DNA of 64,000 nt from Lachnospiraceae bacterium OF09-6 (GTDB lineage Bacteria; Bacillota; Clostridia; Lachnospirales; Lachnospiraceae): NCBI GenBank assembly GCA_003435055.1, contig QUMM01000004.1, positions 1-64,000 on the forward strand. The letters are read 5' to 3'. The notes under the pieces are model-generated. The model searched no databases, had not been told where the DNA came from, and saw nothing but the letters and a program-made list of their open reading frames with translations. Positions 37,259-45,391 of the stretch are shown here, piece by piece; position 1 is the stretch's first letter; every line of letters begins with the position of its first letter. The position numbers and the translations under genes are program-made.

Positions 37259-38263
37259 ATGAAGACCGGAAAAATATCAGAGAATGTATTAAAGCGTTCT
37301 GTTCTAAAAAGATGTAAGTCCGGAAGAGAGGAAGTGGCGCAGGGACCAGGAATCGGTCAGGACTGCGCCATTGTCCGCTCAGAAGGACAGAAGTTCTGTG
37401 TTCTGCATACGCAGGCTTTTACAGTAGAACGGATGGAAAAAATCAAATATCAGGTTTACTGTGGCGTGAATAACCTGTGTTGTTCTGGCGGAGAAGCGGT
37501 GGCTTTGATGATGGCGGTGATGATGCCGGAGCAGGGAGAAGAAGATCTGCTGCGCAGCATAATGGACAGCACAGATACAGTCTGCCGGGAATGTGGGATT
37601 CAGCTGTCAGGAGGTCACACGGAGATCTCTGGGGCAGTGCAGGTACCAGTAGTGACGATGACCCTGATGGGCTATGCAAAAGAACCACATCTGACAAAGG
37701 ATATCCGTCAGGATCTGGAACTGGTGATGGCCGGGTATCCGGCTTTGACTGGAACGGCGCTTCTGGCCAGAGAAAAAGAAGAAGAATTAAAGCTGCGTTT
37801 TCCACTGGAACTGGTGGAGACCGCAAAAGAATTTGACCAGCTGATGGTGGGAAAAGAGGCGGCACAGATTGGCTGGGATTGTGGGGCTGTGGCCATGCAT
37901 GATATCTCCCAGGGTGGTATCTTTGGTGCGTTGTGGGAGTTCTGTGAAAGTAATGGGATCGGTATGGATGCAGACCTGAGAAAAATTCCAATTCGTCAGG
38001 AGACGATTGAGATCTGTGAACAGTATGGATGGAATCCGTATCAGTTACTGAGTGGCGGCAGTTTTTTGATGGCAGTGCCGGATGGACAGAAGACTGTGGC
38101 ACAGCTGAAGCAGGCAGGAATCTGCAGTGCTGTGATAGGAAGAACTACGGATAAGAGAGAAAAGGTACTACATAACGGAGAAGAGATGCGTTATCTGGAC
38201 AAACCGGCTCAGGATGAGATCGAGAAGCTGGTTTATCGGGATGCAAGGCAGGAGAGTGAATAG
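37259..38263 (+). CDS. AIR-synthase-like / HypE-related protein
   Basis: This 334-residue cytosolic protein has the two-domain PurM/HypE/SelD fold: GPGIGQDCAIV (N-terminal metal/ATP segment), VNNLCCSGGEAVALMMAV, QLSGGHTEISGAVQVPVVTM, AMHDISQGGIFGALWEF and LLSGGSFLMAVP. The C-terminal Cys of true HypE is missing and no other hydrogenase-maturation genes lie nearby, so it is better called a HypE-like protein of unknown substrate. It starts five bases after the VanW gene; GGGAG just before that gene's stop serves as the ribosome site. Confidence 0.82.
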   Translation: MKTGKISENVLKRSVLKRCKSGREEVAQGPGIGQDCAIVRSEGQKFCVLHTQAFTVERMEKIKYQVYCGVNNLCCSGGEAVALMMAVMMPEQGEEDLLRSIMDSTDTVCRECGIQLSGGHTEISGAVQVPVVTMTLMGYAKEPHLTKDIRQDLELVMAGYPALTGTALLAREKEEELKLRFPLELVETAKEFDQLMVGKEAAQIGWDCGAVAMHDISQGGIFGALWEFCESNGIGMDADLRKIPIRQETIEICEQYGWNPYQLLSGGSFLMAVPDGQKTVAQLKQAGICSAVIGRTTDKREKVLHNGEEMRYLDKPAQDEIEKLVYRDARQESE

Positions 38264-38268
38264 AATAT

Positions 38269-38769
38269 ATGTCAAAGCTGAATATTGTATTATTTGAGCC
38301 GGAGATTCCGGCCAATACCGGTAATATCGGGAGAACCTGTGTGGCGACCGGCACCAGGTTGCACCTGATTGAGCCATTGGGCTTTCGGCTCAATGAGAAG
38401 TCGGTAAAGCGGGCAGGAATGGATTACTGGGAACATCTGGATGTGACCAGATATATTAATTATGAGGATTTCCTGGCGAAGAATCCAGGAGCAAAGATTT
38501 ATATGGCAAGCACCAAGGCTCCAAGATGCTATACAGAAGTACAGTATGAGCCAGACTGTTTTATTATGTTCGGAAAAGAAAGTGCAGGGATTCCAGAGGA
38601 GATTTTGCTGGAAAATCAGGAGACGGCAGTGCGGATCCCGATGATGAGTGAGATCCGTTCTCTAAACCTTGGAAATTCAGTGGCGATTGTCTTGTATGAG
38701 GCACTGCGTCAGAATCAGTTTTCTCAGATGCAGCTGGAAGGTCATTTGACCAAATATGACTGGAAGTAA
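38269..38769 (+). CDS. trmL: tRNA (cytidine(34)-2'-O)-methyltransferase TrmL
   Basis: This 166-residue SPOUT methyltransferase has the size and motifs of TrmL/YibK. It begins LNIVLFEPEIPANTGNIGRT, has RAGMDYWEHLDV, the SAM-knot FGKESAGIPEEIL, and ends with IRSLNLGNSVAIVLYEALR. It methylates the 2'-OH of the wobble base in tRNA-Leu isoacceptors. It begins five bases after the HypE-like gene with GGAGAGTGAA upstream. The terminator behind it is shared with the convergent response regulator. Confidence 0.95.
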   Translation: MSKLNIVLFEPEIPANTGNIGRTCVATGTRLHLIEPLGFRLNEKSVKRAGMDYWEHLDVTRYINYEDFLAKNPGAKIYMASTKAPRCYTEVQYEPDCFIMFGKESAGIPEEILLENQETAVRIPMMSEIRSLNLGNSVAIVLYEALRQNQFSQMQLEGHLTKYDWK

Positions 38770-38796
38770 AGATAAGGCGCACATAGGATATATGCA

Positions 38797-38829
38797 AAAA
38801 GGCATAGCGAGATCATCTGCTATGCCTTT
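38797..38829. terminator. Bidirectional terminator, trmL / response regulator
   Basis: AAAAGGCATAGC (38797-38808) pairs with GCTATGCCTTT (38819-38829). The arm includes the stop codon of the minus-strand response regulator. Confidence 0.75.
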
Positions 38830-39521
38830 ACTTCAAACTTATAGCCCACACCCCAGACGGTGGACAAAGACCATGTTTCATGGTCTTTTATTTTTTCACG
38901 GAGACGTTTGATGTGGACATCGACCGTGCGTGGATCTCCCATATAGTCATAGCCCCAGACATAGTCCAGAAGCTGTTCTCTGGTGAATACCCGATTGGGA
39001 GATGCTGCCAGACAGTAAAGCAGTTCCAGTTCCTTTGGAGGAAGAGCCAGAGGCTCGCCGTCCAGCTTTACAGTATAACTGGTCTGACTGATAAACAGAC
39101 CAGGATATTCTACATAGTCACCGATCGCATCGTCCGGGGAACCAAAATTCATCTCTGGATGGTAGCGGCGGAGAACTGCATGGATGCGCGCTTTCAATTC
39201 GTCTGGGTCAAATGGTTTTTCTATATAATCATCGGCGCCAAGTTCCAGCATACGGATCTTGTCTGAGGTTTGAGTATTGCCTGACAGGACAATCATTGGG
39301 GTATCAGAGATTTTTCGCATACTGATGCATACTTCCGGGGCATTCATACCGGGAAGGAAATAATCCAGCAGAACAAGATCCGGGGAGTAGGAGGTAAAAT
39401 CAGCCAAAGCCGATTCTCCATCCAGATAGACTTTGGTCTCATAACCGTCATTCCCCAGAAAAGTAGAGATCTGCCGGGCTGTCACCATATTATCCTCAAT
39501 AATCATTAATTTTTGTTTCAA
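38820..39521 (-). CDS. Orphan OmpR/PhoB-family response regulator
   Basis: This 233-residue transcription regulator has a receiver domain with acidic IIEDN, phospho-acceptor Asp in LVLLDYFLPG, the Ser/Thr switch in IVLSGNT and the Lys in DDYIEKPF. A C-terminal winged helix follows (LPPKELELLYCLAAS, DYVWGYDYMGDPRTVDVHIKRLREK). No histidine kinase is adjacent, so its partner is elsewhere. The start is a TTG at 39521, with AGAGG nine bases before it. It lies 27 bases downstream of mutS2 on the same strand and may be co-transcribed. Confidence 0.92.
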   Translation of the reverse strand: MKQKLMIIEDNMVTARQISTFLGNDGYETKVYLDGESALADFTSYSPDLVLLDYFLPGMNAPEVCISMRKISDTPMIVLSGNTQTSDKIRMLELGADDYIEKPFDPDELKARIHAVLRRYHPEMNFGSPDDAIGDYVEYPGLFISQTSYTVKLDGEPLALPPKELELLYCLAASPNRVFTREQLLDYVWGYDYMGDPRTVDVHIKRLREKIKDHETWSLSTVWGVGYKFEVKA

Positions 39522-39548
39522 TATAAACAGCCTCTCTTTGATGTCAAT

Positions 39549-41930
39549 TTATTTTTTAAAGGTTACAATTGTAACACCGGCATCACCTTCACCGAATTCT
39601 CCAAGGCGGTAAGATTCTACATGTTTTTGTTTACGCAGGTAGTTATGAACAGCCTTACGAAGTGCACCGGTACCCTTTCCATGAACTACCCGGACACTTG
39701 GCATATGGGAGATATAGGCATCATCCAGATACTTATCCAGTTCAGCCAGTGCTTCATCTACCGTCTTGCCAAGAAGATTGATCTCAGTGCTGACGGATGC
39801 CGACTTAGACATTTTGATCTTGCCGGTTCCGGTACGTGTGGTTCTTGGGTTCACAGTTTCCACATCTGGAATCAGTTCCAGATCCCTGATATTGACCTGT
39901 GAACGCATAATACCCATCTGTACAAACAGATCTCCTTTTGCATTAGGCAGGGTGCTGACGGTTCCTTTTAGATTCAGGCTGAGCACCTTTACACTGTCAC
40001 CGATATGCAGATCTTTCGGCTGCAGCTGCTTTGCAGCTTTTGCCTTGGATGGTTTGATTGCCAGCTTCTTCTCTACGCCAGATATTTTTTCACGGAGACG
40101 GTTACGTTCCTGTTCCATGGCACGGGAGTCGATGCTGGCTTTTCCAAATTTATTAAAGTTCTTGATGGTGGTATCCGCATATTCCTTGGCATCCCGAAGA
40201 ATCTTATGGGCCTGTTCATTGGCTTCCCGTAAAATGCGTTCCCGACTGGCATCCAGAGATTCCTGCTTCTGTTCCAGACGACTCTTCAGCTGCTCAATCT
40301 CCTGTTTGTAATGATTGATCTCATCCTGTTCTTTGGCAATAGTTACACGGCTGTTTTCCAGATCAGCCAGGAGAGATTCAAAGTCTTCATCCTGCTGGCT
40401 CAGATTGCCTTTTGCCTCTTCAATGATATAGTCATCCAGACCAAGCTTGGAGGAAATGGCAAATGCATTACTTTTTCCTGGAATACCGATCAGCAGATGA
40501 TAGGTCGGGCTTAAAGTCTCTACATTGAATTCACAGCATCCGTTTTCCACACCCGGAGTGGTGAGGGCAAAGACTTTCAGTTCACTGTAATGGGTAGTGG
40601 CCATCGTTCGGATCCCCTGCCGGTGCAGGTTGGATAAAATGGCGATGGCCAGAGCAGCCCCCTCGGTTGGATCGGTTCCGGCACAAAGCTCATCAAAGAG
40701 TACCAGAGAACGAGGCGTTGCTTTTGCCAGAATGTTGACAATATTTGTCATATGAGAAGAAAAGGTACTCAGACTCTGTTCAATGCTCTGTTCGTCTCCG
40801 ATATCAGCAAATACATCATCAAAAACAGCCAGTTCAGACTGATCAAAAGCCGGAATGTGAAGTCCGGACTGCCCCATCAGGGTAAAGAGTCCCACCGTTT
40901 TCAGGGAAACGGTCTTACCACCGGTATTTGGACCAGTGATGATCAGAAGTTCAAATTCTTTTCCAAGACGAATATCGATCGGTACCGCTTTTTTCTTATC
41001 CAGCAGAGGATGGCGGCCTTTTTTGATGTTGATGATGCCTTTTTGGTTAAAAATCGGTTCACTTCCGTTATAAGAACGGGACAGCTGAGCCCGGGCAAAG
41101 ATAAAATCCAGACGGGTAAGAAGCTCCAGATTGGTTTCCAGTGGTTCCAGCTCGGCAGCGGCACGACTGCTTAAGGTAGAAAGAATCACTTCGATTTCTT
41201 TTTCTTCTTTCAGCTCCAGTTCATGTAATTCATTATTCAGTTTTAAAACAGCCATTGGCTCAATAAACAATGTAGAGCCAGTGGAGGACTGGTCATGGAT
41301 CATACCCTGTACCTGACTGCGGTATTCTGCTTTTACCGGAAGACAGTAGCGGTCGTTTCGCATAGTGATCACGGCATCCTGAAGATAAGTTCTGGCAGAG
41401 CCATTCACCATGGAAGTCAGCTGGGCATGGACTTTATCGTTCATCTGTCCGATGGAACGGCGGATACTCTTCAGAGTCGGACTGGCATCATCGCTGATCT
41501 CATCTTCGGATAAAATACAGCGGCGGATCTCGCCAGCCAGAGGCGCCAGAGGCTGCAGTGCCTGAAACATCACATCCAGTGTATCAGATTCAGCTTCGTC
41601 ATTGTCTTTACGGTCATAGGATTTGGCACGGCTGCACACATCCAGCATCTTACTGATATGAAGCAGCTCCTGGGTACTTAAAATGCTGCCCACTTCCAGT
41701 CTCTTTAGAGAACCGCGGATGTCATAGACACCAGAAAAAGAAAGACTGCCCTTCTGATAAATACGTGCCAGCGCCAGAGAAGTCTCATGCTGCATGGTGC
41801 GGATCTCTTCAATATCAGAGGAAGGAACCAGATGCTTACACAACTCCTTTCCCAGAAGAGAACCGGCACAATTCACCAGCTGGTCGATAATTTTTTCATA
41901 TTCTAAAGTTTTTAAAACCTTACTGTTCAT
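39549..41930 (-). CDS. mutS2: Endonuclease MutS2
   Basis: This MutS2 protein has 793 residues, the normal size. It lacks the mismatch-recognition domain of MutS1. The ATPase has Walker A ITGPNTGGKTVSLKT, the DDVFADIGDEQSIEQSLST signature and LFDELCAGTDPTEG. A long coiled coil (about 520-640) separates it from the C-terminal Smr nuclease domain (EALAELDKYLDDAY, VRVVHGKGTGALRKAV). It suppresses recombination and, in Bacillus, helps rescue collided ribosomes. TAGGAG precedes the ATG. A MITE-related hairpin lies in its leader. Confidence 0.97.
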   Translation of the reverse strand: MNSKVLKTLEYEKIIDQLVNCAGSLLGKELCKHLVPSSDIEEIRTMQHETSLALARIYQKGSLSFSGVYDIRGSLKRLEVGSILSTQELLHISKMLDVCSRAKSYDRKDNDEAESDTLDVMFQALQPLAPLAGEIRRCILSEDEISDDASPTLKSIRRSIGQMNDKVHAQLTSMVNGSARTYLQDAVITMRNDRYCLPVKAEYRSQVQGMIHDQSSTGSTLFIEPMAVLKLNNELHELELKEEKEIEVILSTLSSRAAAELEPLETNLELLTRLDFIFARAQLSRSYNGSEPIFNQKGIINIKKGRHPLLDKKKAVPIDIRLGKEFELLIITGPNTGGKTVSLKTVGLFTLMGQSGLHIPAFDQSELAVFDDVFADIGDEQSIEQSLSTFSSHMTNIVNILAKATPRSLVLFDELCAGTDPTEGAALAIAILSNLHRQGIRTMATTHYSELKVFALTTPGVENGCCEFNVETLSPTYHLLIGIPGKSNAFAISSKLGLDDYIIEEAKGNLSQQDEDFESLLADLENSRVTIAKEQDEINHYKQEIEQLKSRLEQKQESLDASRERILREANEQAHKILRDAKEYADTTIKNFNKFGKASIDSRAMEQERNRLREKISGVEKKLAIKPSKAKAAKQLQPKDLHIGDSVKVLSLNLKGTVSTLPNAKGDLFVQMGIMRSQVNIRDLELIPDVETVNPRTTRTGTGKIKMSKSASVSTEINLLGKTVDEALAELDKYLDDAYISHMPSVRVVHGKGTGALRKAVHNYLRKQKHVESYRLGEFGEGDAGVTIVTFKK

Positions 41931-41960
41931 GTAAATCTCCTAAATCAATTATTTGGTAGG

Positions 41961-42001
41961 GTTACGGCTCACCTCGCGAAACATTGACCGTGAACAGTAA
42001 C
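41961..42001. repeat. Palindromic repeat related to the 17.2-kb MITE-like element
   Basis: GTTACGGCTCAC (41961-41972) and GTGAACAGTAAC (41990-42001) form an imperfect inverted pair. The centre contains CACCTCGCG (41970-41978), also found at 17268-17276 in the MITE-like element, followed in both by a similar Cn-T/A-rich half ending in an AGTTAC/AGTAAC word. It lies in the divergent mutS2/yhaM promoter region. Confidence 0.5.
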
Positions 42002-42029
42002 TTAGCGGGTACATTATACCACAAAAAGA

Positions 42030-42059
42030 TTGAAATTCCCATAGAAGATGTTGTATCAT
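42030..42059 (+). promoter_or_regulatory. Promoter for yhaM-rlmD
   Basis: TTGAAA (42030-42035) and TATCAT (42054-42059) are spaced by 18 bases, about 40 bases before the yhaM start. Confidence 0.5.
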
Positions 42060-42097
42060 TTAGAGTGAAGTTGAAGTAGAAAAGAGGAAAATGATTT

Positions 42098-43045
42098 ATG
42101 AAATTTATCGGACAGCTCCATGAGGGAGACCGTATCAGTGATATTTATCTCTGCAAGCACAGACAGGCCGCTGTGACAAAGAATGGCAAGTCCTATGAGA
42201 ATGTGATTCTGCAGGATAAGACAGGAACCATCGACGCCAAAATCTGGGATCCGAATTCCAGTGGAATTGATGATTTTGACGTATTGGATTATATTGATGT
42301 AGTGGGTGATGTGAGCAATTTCCAGGGCTCGCTGCAGGTATCGATCAAGCGGGTACGCAAGGCCCATGAAGGAGAGTACGATCCTGCAGATTATCTCCCG
42401 GTGACAGAAAAAGATGTGGATGAGATGTATCAGGAACTGCTGAACATTCTGGGCAGTGTAAAGAATCCATATCTGACTCAGTTAAATGACATGTATTTCC
42501 GGAACAATGAGTCTTTTGCGAAAGCATTCAAGTTCCATTCAGCAGCAAAGTCGGTACATCATGGTTTTGTAGGTGGTCTTCTTGAGCATACCTTAAGCGT
42601 GGTGAAGCTGTGCGACTATTATTGCACTTGCTATCCGGAGATGAACCGGGATCTGCTGTTGACAGCGGCGGCCTTTCATGATGTGGGAAAATTAAAGGAA
42701 TTGTCCACATTCCCGGAAAATGATTATACGGATGACGGTCAGCTGCTGGGACATATCTATATGGGGACAGAACTGATCCGTGCCAGCATCCGCCGGATTT
42801 CGGATTTCCCGAAGAAGCTGGCCAGTGAACTGTGCCACTGTATTCTGGCTCATCATGGGGAACTGGAATATGGATCTCCGAAGAAGCCGGCGCTGATGGA
42901 AGCAGTAGCACTGAATATGGCTGATAATACGGATGCGAAGCTGGAGTCCTTCAGGGAAGTACTGAAGTCTGCCAAAGAAAATGACGGCTGGCTGGGATAT
43001 AACAGACTGTTTGAAAGCAATCTGCGTAAAAGCAGTAACGAATAA
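42098..43045 (+). CDS. yhaM: 3'-5' exoribonuclease YhaM family
   Basis: This 315-residue protein has an N-terminal OB-fold nucleic-acid-binding domain (DRISDIYLCKHRQAAVTKNG, DIVGDVSNFQG-type strand) and a C-terminal HD phosphohydrolase-fold domain. The HD domain has metal ligands in SVHHGFVGGLLEHTLSVVKL, AAAFHDVGKLKEL, LGHIYMGTELI, ILAHHGELEYGSPKKP and NMADNTDAK. YhaM degrades RNA 3' to 5' and polishes transcript ends in Bacillota. It is followed by rlmD after 14 bases, likely one operon. Confidence 0.95.
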   Translation: MKFIGQLHEGDRISDIYLCKHRQAAVTKNGKSYENVILQDKTGTIDAKIWDPNSSGIDDFDVLDYIDVVGDVSNFQGSLQVSIKRVRKAHEGEYDPADYLPVTEKDVDEMYQELLNILGSVKNPYLTQLNDMYFRNNESFAKAFKFHSAAKSVHHGFVGGLLEHTLSVVKLCDYYCTCYPEMNRDLLLTAAAFHDVGKLKELSTFPENDYTDDGQLLGHIYMGTELIRASIRRISDFPKKLASELCHCILAHHGELEYGSPKKPALMEAVALNMADNTDAKLESFREVLKSAKENDGWLGYNRLFESNLRKSSNE

Positions 43046-43059
43046 CTAGTGGAGTGAAG

Positions 43060-44436
43060 ATGAAAAAAGACGATTTGATACAGGTACAGATAGAAGATAT
43101 CGGCTCAGACGGACAGGGAATCGGAAAAGTGGATGGGATGACTATTTTTGTCAAGGATGCCATCACAGGTGATCTGGTGGAAGCCAGGATCATGAAGATG
43201 AAAAAGACCTATGGATTTGCCAGACTGATGAAGGTGCTGCAGCCGTCTCCTTATCGTGTGGAACCGAAATGTCCGGTGGCGAAGCAGTGCGGCGGATGTC
43301 AGATCCAGGAAATGGATTATGCAGAGCAGCTGGCGTTTAAGGAGAATAAAGTCAAAAACAATCTCATGCGTATCGGAGGGTTTGCAGAAGAAGAGATCCC
43401 AATGGAGCCAGTGGTTGGCATGGAGGATCCGTGGCGCTATCGTAATAAAGCGCAGTTTCCTATTGGAAGAGATAAAAATGGCAATATTGTGGCAGGATTC
43501 TATGCAGGAAGAACGCACAATATCATCAGTAACCGGAACTGTTATCTGGGGGTAGAACAGAATCAGAAGATTCTGGACATCGTGATTGCCCATATGGAGC
43601 AGTATGATATCGATCCGTATAATGAAGTGACGGGCAAAGGGCTGGTGCGTCATGTGCTGATTCGTTATGGGTTCACCACCAAAGAGATCATGGTGTGTCT
43701 GGTGTGTAATGGATCCCATATCCCATATGCAGAATTATTGTGCGAGACACTGAGCCATATTCCTGGTATGACCAGCATTTCGCTGAATATCAACCGTGAA
43801 AAGACGAATGTCATTCTTGGAAATAAAGTGAAGACGTTGTGGGGACAAAGCTACATTGAAGATTATATCGGCAATGTAAAATATCAGATTTCTCCATTAT
43901 CTTTCTTCCAGGTAAATCCAGTGCAGACTGAAAAACTGTATGGACTGGCACTGGAGTATGCAGATCTGAGGAGAGAAGAGACTGTCTGGGATCTATACTG
44001 TGGGATTGGAACCATCTCGCTGTTTCTGGCACAGAAGGCAAAACAGGTCTATGGAGTGGAGATCATTCCACAGGCGATTGAAGATGCGAAAAACAATGCC
44101 AGAATCAATGACATTACCAATGCAGAGTTTTATGTAGGAAAATCCGAAGAAATCCTGCCGCAGAAATACCAGAACGAAGGCGCTTATGCCGATGTGATCG
44201 TAGTCGATCCGCCAAGAAAAGGCTGCGATGAAGCATTGCTGTCAACCATCTTGCAGATTGCACCGAAGAGAGTGGTCTATGTCAGCTGCGACAGTGCCAC
44301 ACTGGCCAGAGATCTGAAGTTCCTGTGCAACCAGGGATATAAGCTGGAACGCTGCCGGGCTGTTGACCAATTCCCAATGAGCGTGCATGTGGAGACGGTT
44401 GTTCTTTTGTCCCAACTGAAACAAAAGCCGGCATGA
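43060..44436 (+). CDS. rlmD: 23S rRNA (uracil-C5)-methyltransferase RlmD
   Basis: This 458-residue enzyme methylates U1939-type uridines in 23S rRNA. Its N-terminal TRAM domain (residues 1-60) is followed by the Fe-S cluster Cys motif CPVAKQCGGC and the distant NRNCYLG. The methyltransferase domain has DLYCGIGTISLFLA, VDPPRKGCDEA and the catalytic Cys in VVYVSCDSATLARD. It stops soon after HVETVVLLS. Many clostridial relatives continue into a C-terminal extension; that extension is found displaced at 44437-44681, so the 3' end here is rearranged. GTGGAG supports the ATG at 43060. Confidence 0.93.
   Translation: MKKDDLIQVQIEDIGSDGQGIGKVDGMTIFVKDAITGDLVEARIMKMKKTYGFARLMKVLQPSPYRVEPKCPVAKQCGGCQIQEMDYAEQLAFKENKVKNNLMRIGGFAEEEIPMEPVVGMEDPWRYRNKAQFPIGRDKNGNIVAGFYAGRTHNIISNRNCYLGVEQNQKILDIVIAHMEQYDIDPYNEVTGKGLVRHVLIRYGFTTKEIMVCLVCNGSHIPYAELLCETLSHIPGMTSISLNINREKTNVILGNKVKTLWGQSYIEDYIGNVKYQISPLSFFQVNPVQTEKLYGLALEYADLRREETVWDLYCGIGTISLFLAQKAKQVYGVEIIPQAIEDAKNNARINDITNAEFYVGKSEEILPQKYQNEGAYADVIVVDPPRKGCDEALLSTILQIAPKRVVYVSCDSATLARDLKFLCNQGYKLERCRAVDQFPMSVHVETVVLLSQLKQKPA
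44385..44401. repeat. 17-bp direct repeat, copy 1 (inside rlmD)
   Basis: GCATGTGGAGACGGTTG encodes HVETV of RlmD. The identical 17 bases occur at 52527-52543 in the second rlmD 3' fragment. It is a candidate attachment core, or just two homologous copies of a conserved motif. Confidence 0.75.
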
Positions 44437-44681
44437 AGGTTTCCAATCTGTATATCTCACAGGTAAAGAGAAAATGCGGAATTGAGGTTGGAAAGAATTT
44501 GCGCGTTGCAACGAGGAGAATGGACTGCTTGCAGGGCAATTCGACGACTGCCGCGACAGACTTGGAACTTGTTCCAAGTCCTAATTTACCTAAAAATGAA
44601 GATAGCAGGCAACCGCAGTGTCCAGAAGATAAAGAGAGTGCAATTGTGGAGGCATTGAAGCATTTTAAGATGAATAGTTAA
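44437..44681 (+). pseudogene. Displaced RlmD C-terminal extension
   Basis: Read in a frame different from RlmD, this stretch encodes KVSNLYISQVKRKCGIEVGKN and, after a foreign insert of about 28 codons, NLPKNEDSRQPQCPEDKE, AIVEALKHFKMNS. Both parts are the typical C-terminal extension of clostridial RlmD. The linker normally joining it to HVETVVLLS (about 40 residues, present in the 52.5-kb copy) is missing. The insert (about 44497-44580) ends in a palindrome. An ATG at 44433 exists, but independent translation is doubtful. Confidence 0.65.
44560..44579. repeat. 20-bp palindrome in the rlmD tail insert
   Basis: ACTTGGAAC-TT-GTTCCAAGT is a perfect inverted repeat at the right end of the segment that interrupts the RlmD extension. 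It is possibly a recombination scar. Confidence 0.6.
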
Positions 44682-44701
44682 TAAAGAGAGGTGCAGATGC
44701 T

Positions 44702-45391
44702 ATGCCAGGTATACTCGTGGTTGAAGATGATGAAAATTTAAATCGTGGAATTACATTTTCACTGAAAAAATCCGGATATGAGGTTTTTTCAGCAGAATCA
44801 GTGAAAAAAGCGAAAAGAATTGCAAGTGATAATAATGTGGATGTTACCATTTGTGATGTGAATCTTCCGGATGGGAATGGACTGGAATTTGTAAGGTGGA
44901 TGAGATGCAATTATAATACATACATTATTTGTCTTACAGCACTAGATCAGGAGATGGATCAGGTCATGGGATATGAAGCAGGGGCAGATGATTATATTAC
45001 AAAGCCGTTTAGTCTTTCGGTACTTCTTTTGAAAATAGAAGCACATTTCCGCCGCAGACAGGAGAAAACGGAAGCCGGAAAGATAATTTCGGGAGATATC
45101 GTATTTATCGCAGGAGAAATGAAAGTCCTGATAAAGAGTCGTGAAATCAGTCTGACAAAAACGGAGTTGAAAATGCTGACTTTTTTTCTTCAGAATCCGA
45201 AACAGATTCTTTCAAAAACACAAATATTGGAAAATGTGTTTGATCTGGAAGGGGATTTTGTGGATGAAAATACAATCGCTGTCAATATCAGAAGACTCCG
45301 TGAGAAAATCGAAGACAATCCGGCTGCACCGGTCTATATAAAGAATATCAGAGGTCTTGGGTATATATGGAATCAGGAGGTAAGGCAGTGA
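44702..45391 (+). CDS. Response regulator, module 1 (OmpR family)
   Basis: This 229-residue regulator has a receiver domain (ILVVEDDENLNRG; phospho-Asp in VTICDVNLPDGNG; Lys in DDYITKPFSLSVLLLK) and a winged-helix DNA-binding domain (SLTKTELKMLTFFLQNP, VDENTIAVNIRRLREKIED). The PFSLSVL form is typical of regulators paired with Bce/lantibiotic-type ABC transporters. It begins 20 bases after the RlmD extension, with GAGAGGTG upstream. Its TGA overlaps the GTG start of the kinase gene, so the pair is coupled. It likely controls the ABC genes at 46746. Confidence 0.93.
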   Translation: MPGILVVEDDENLNRGITFSLKKSGYEVFSAESVKKAKRIASDNNVDVTICDVNLPDGNGLEFVRWMRCNYNTYIICLTALDQEMDQVMGYEAGADDYITKPFSLSVLLLKIEAHFRRRQEKTEAGKIISGDIVFIAGEMKVLIKSREISLTKTELKMLTFFLQNPKQILSKTQILENVFDLEGDFVDENTIAVNIRRLREKIEDNPAAPVYIKNIRGLGYIWNQEVRQ

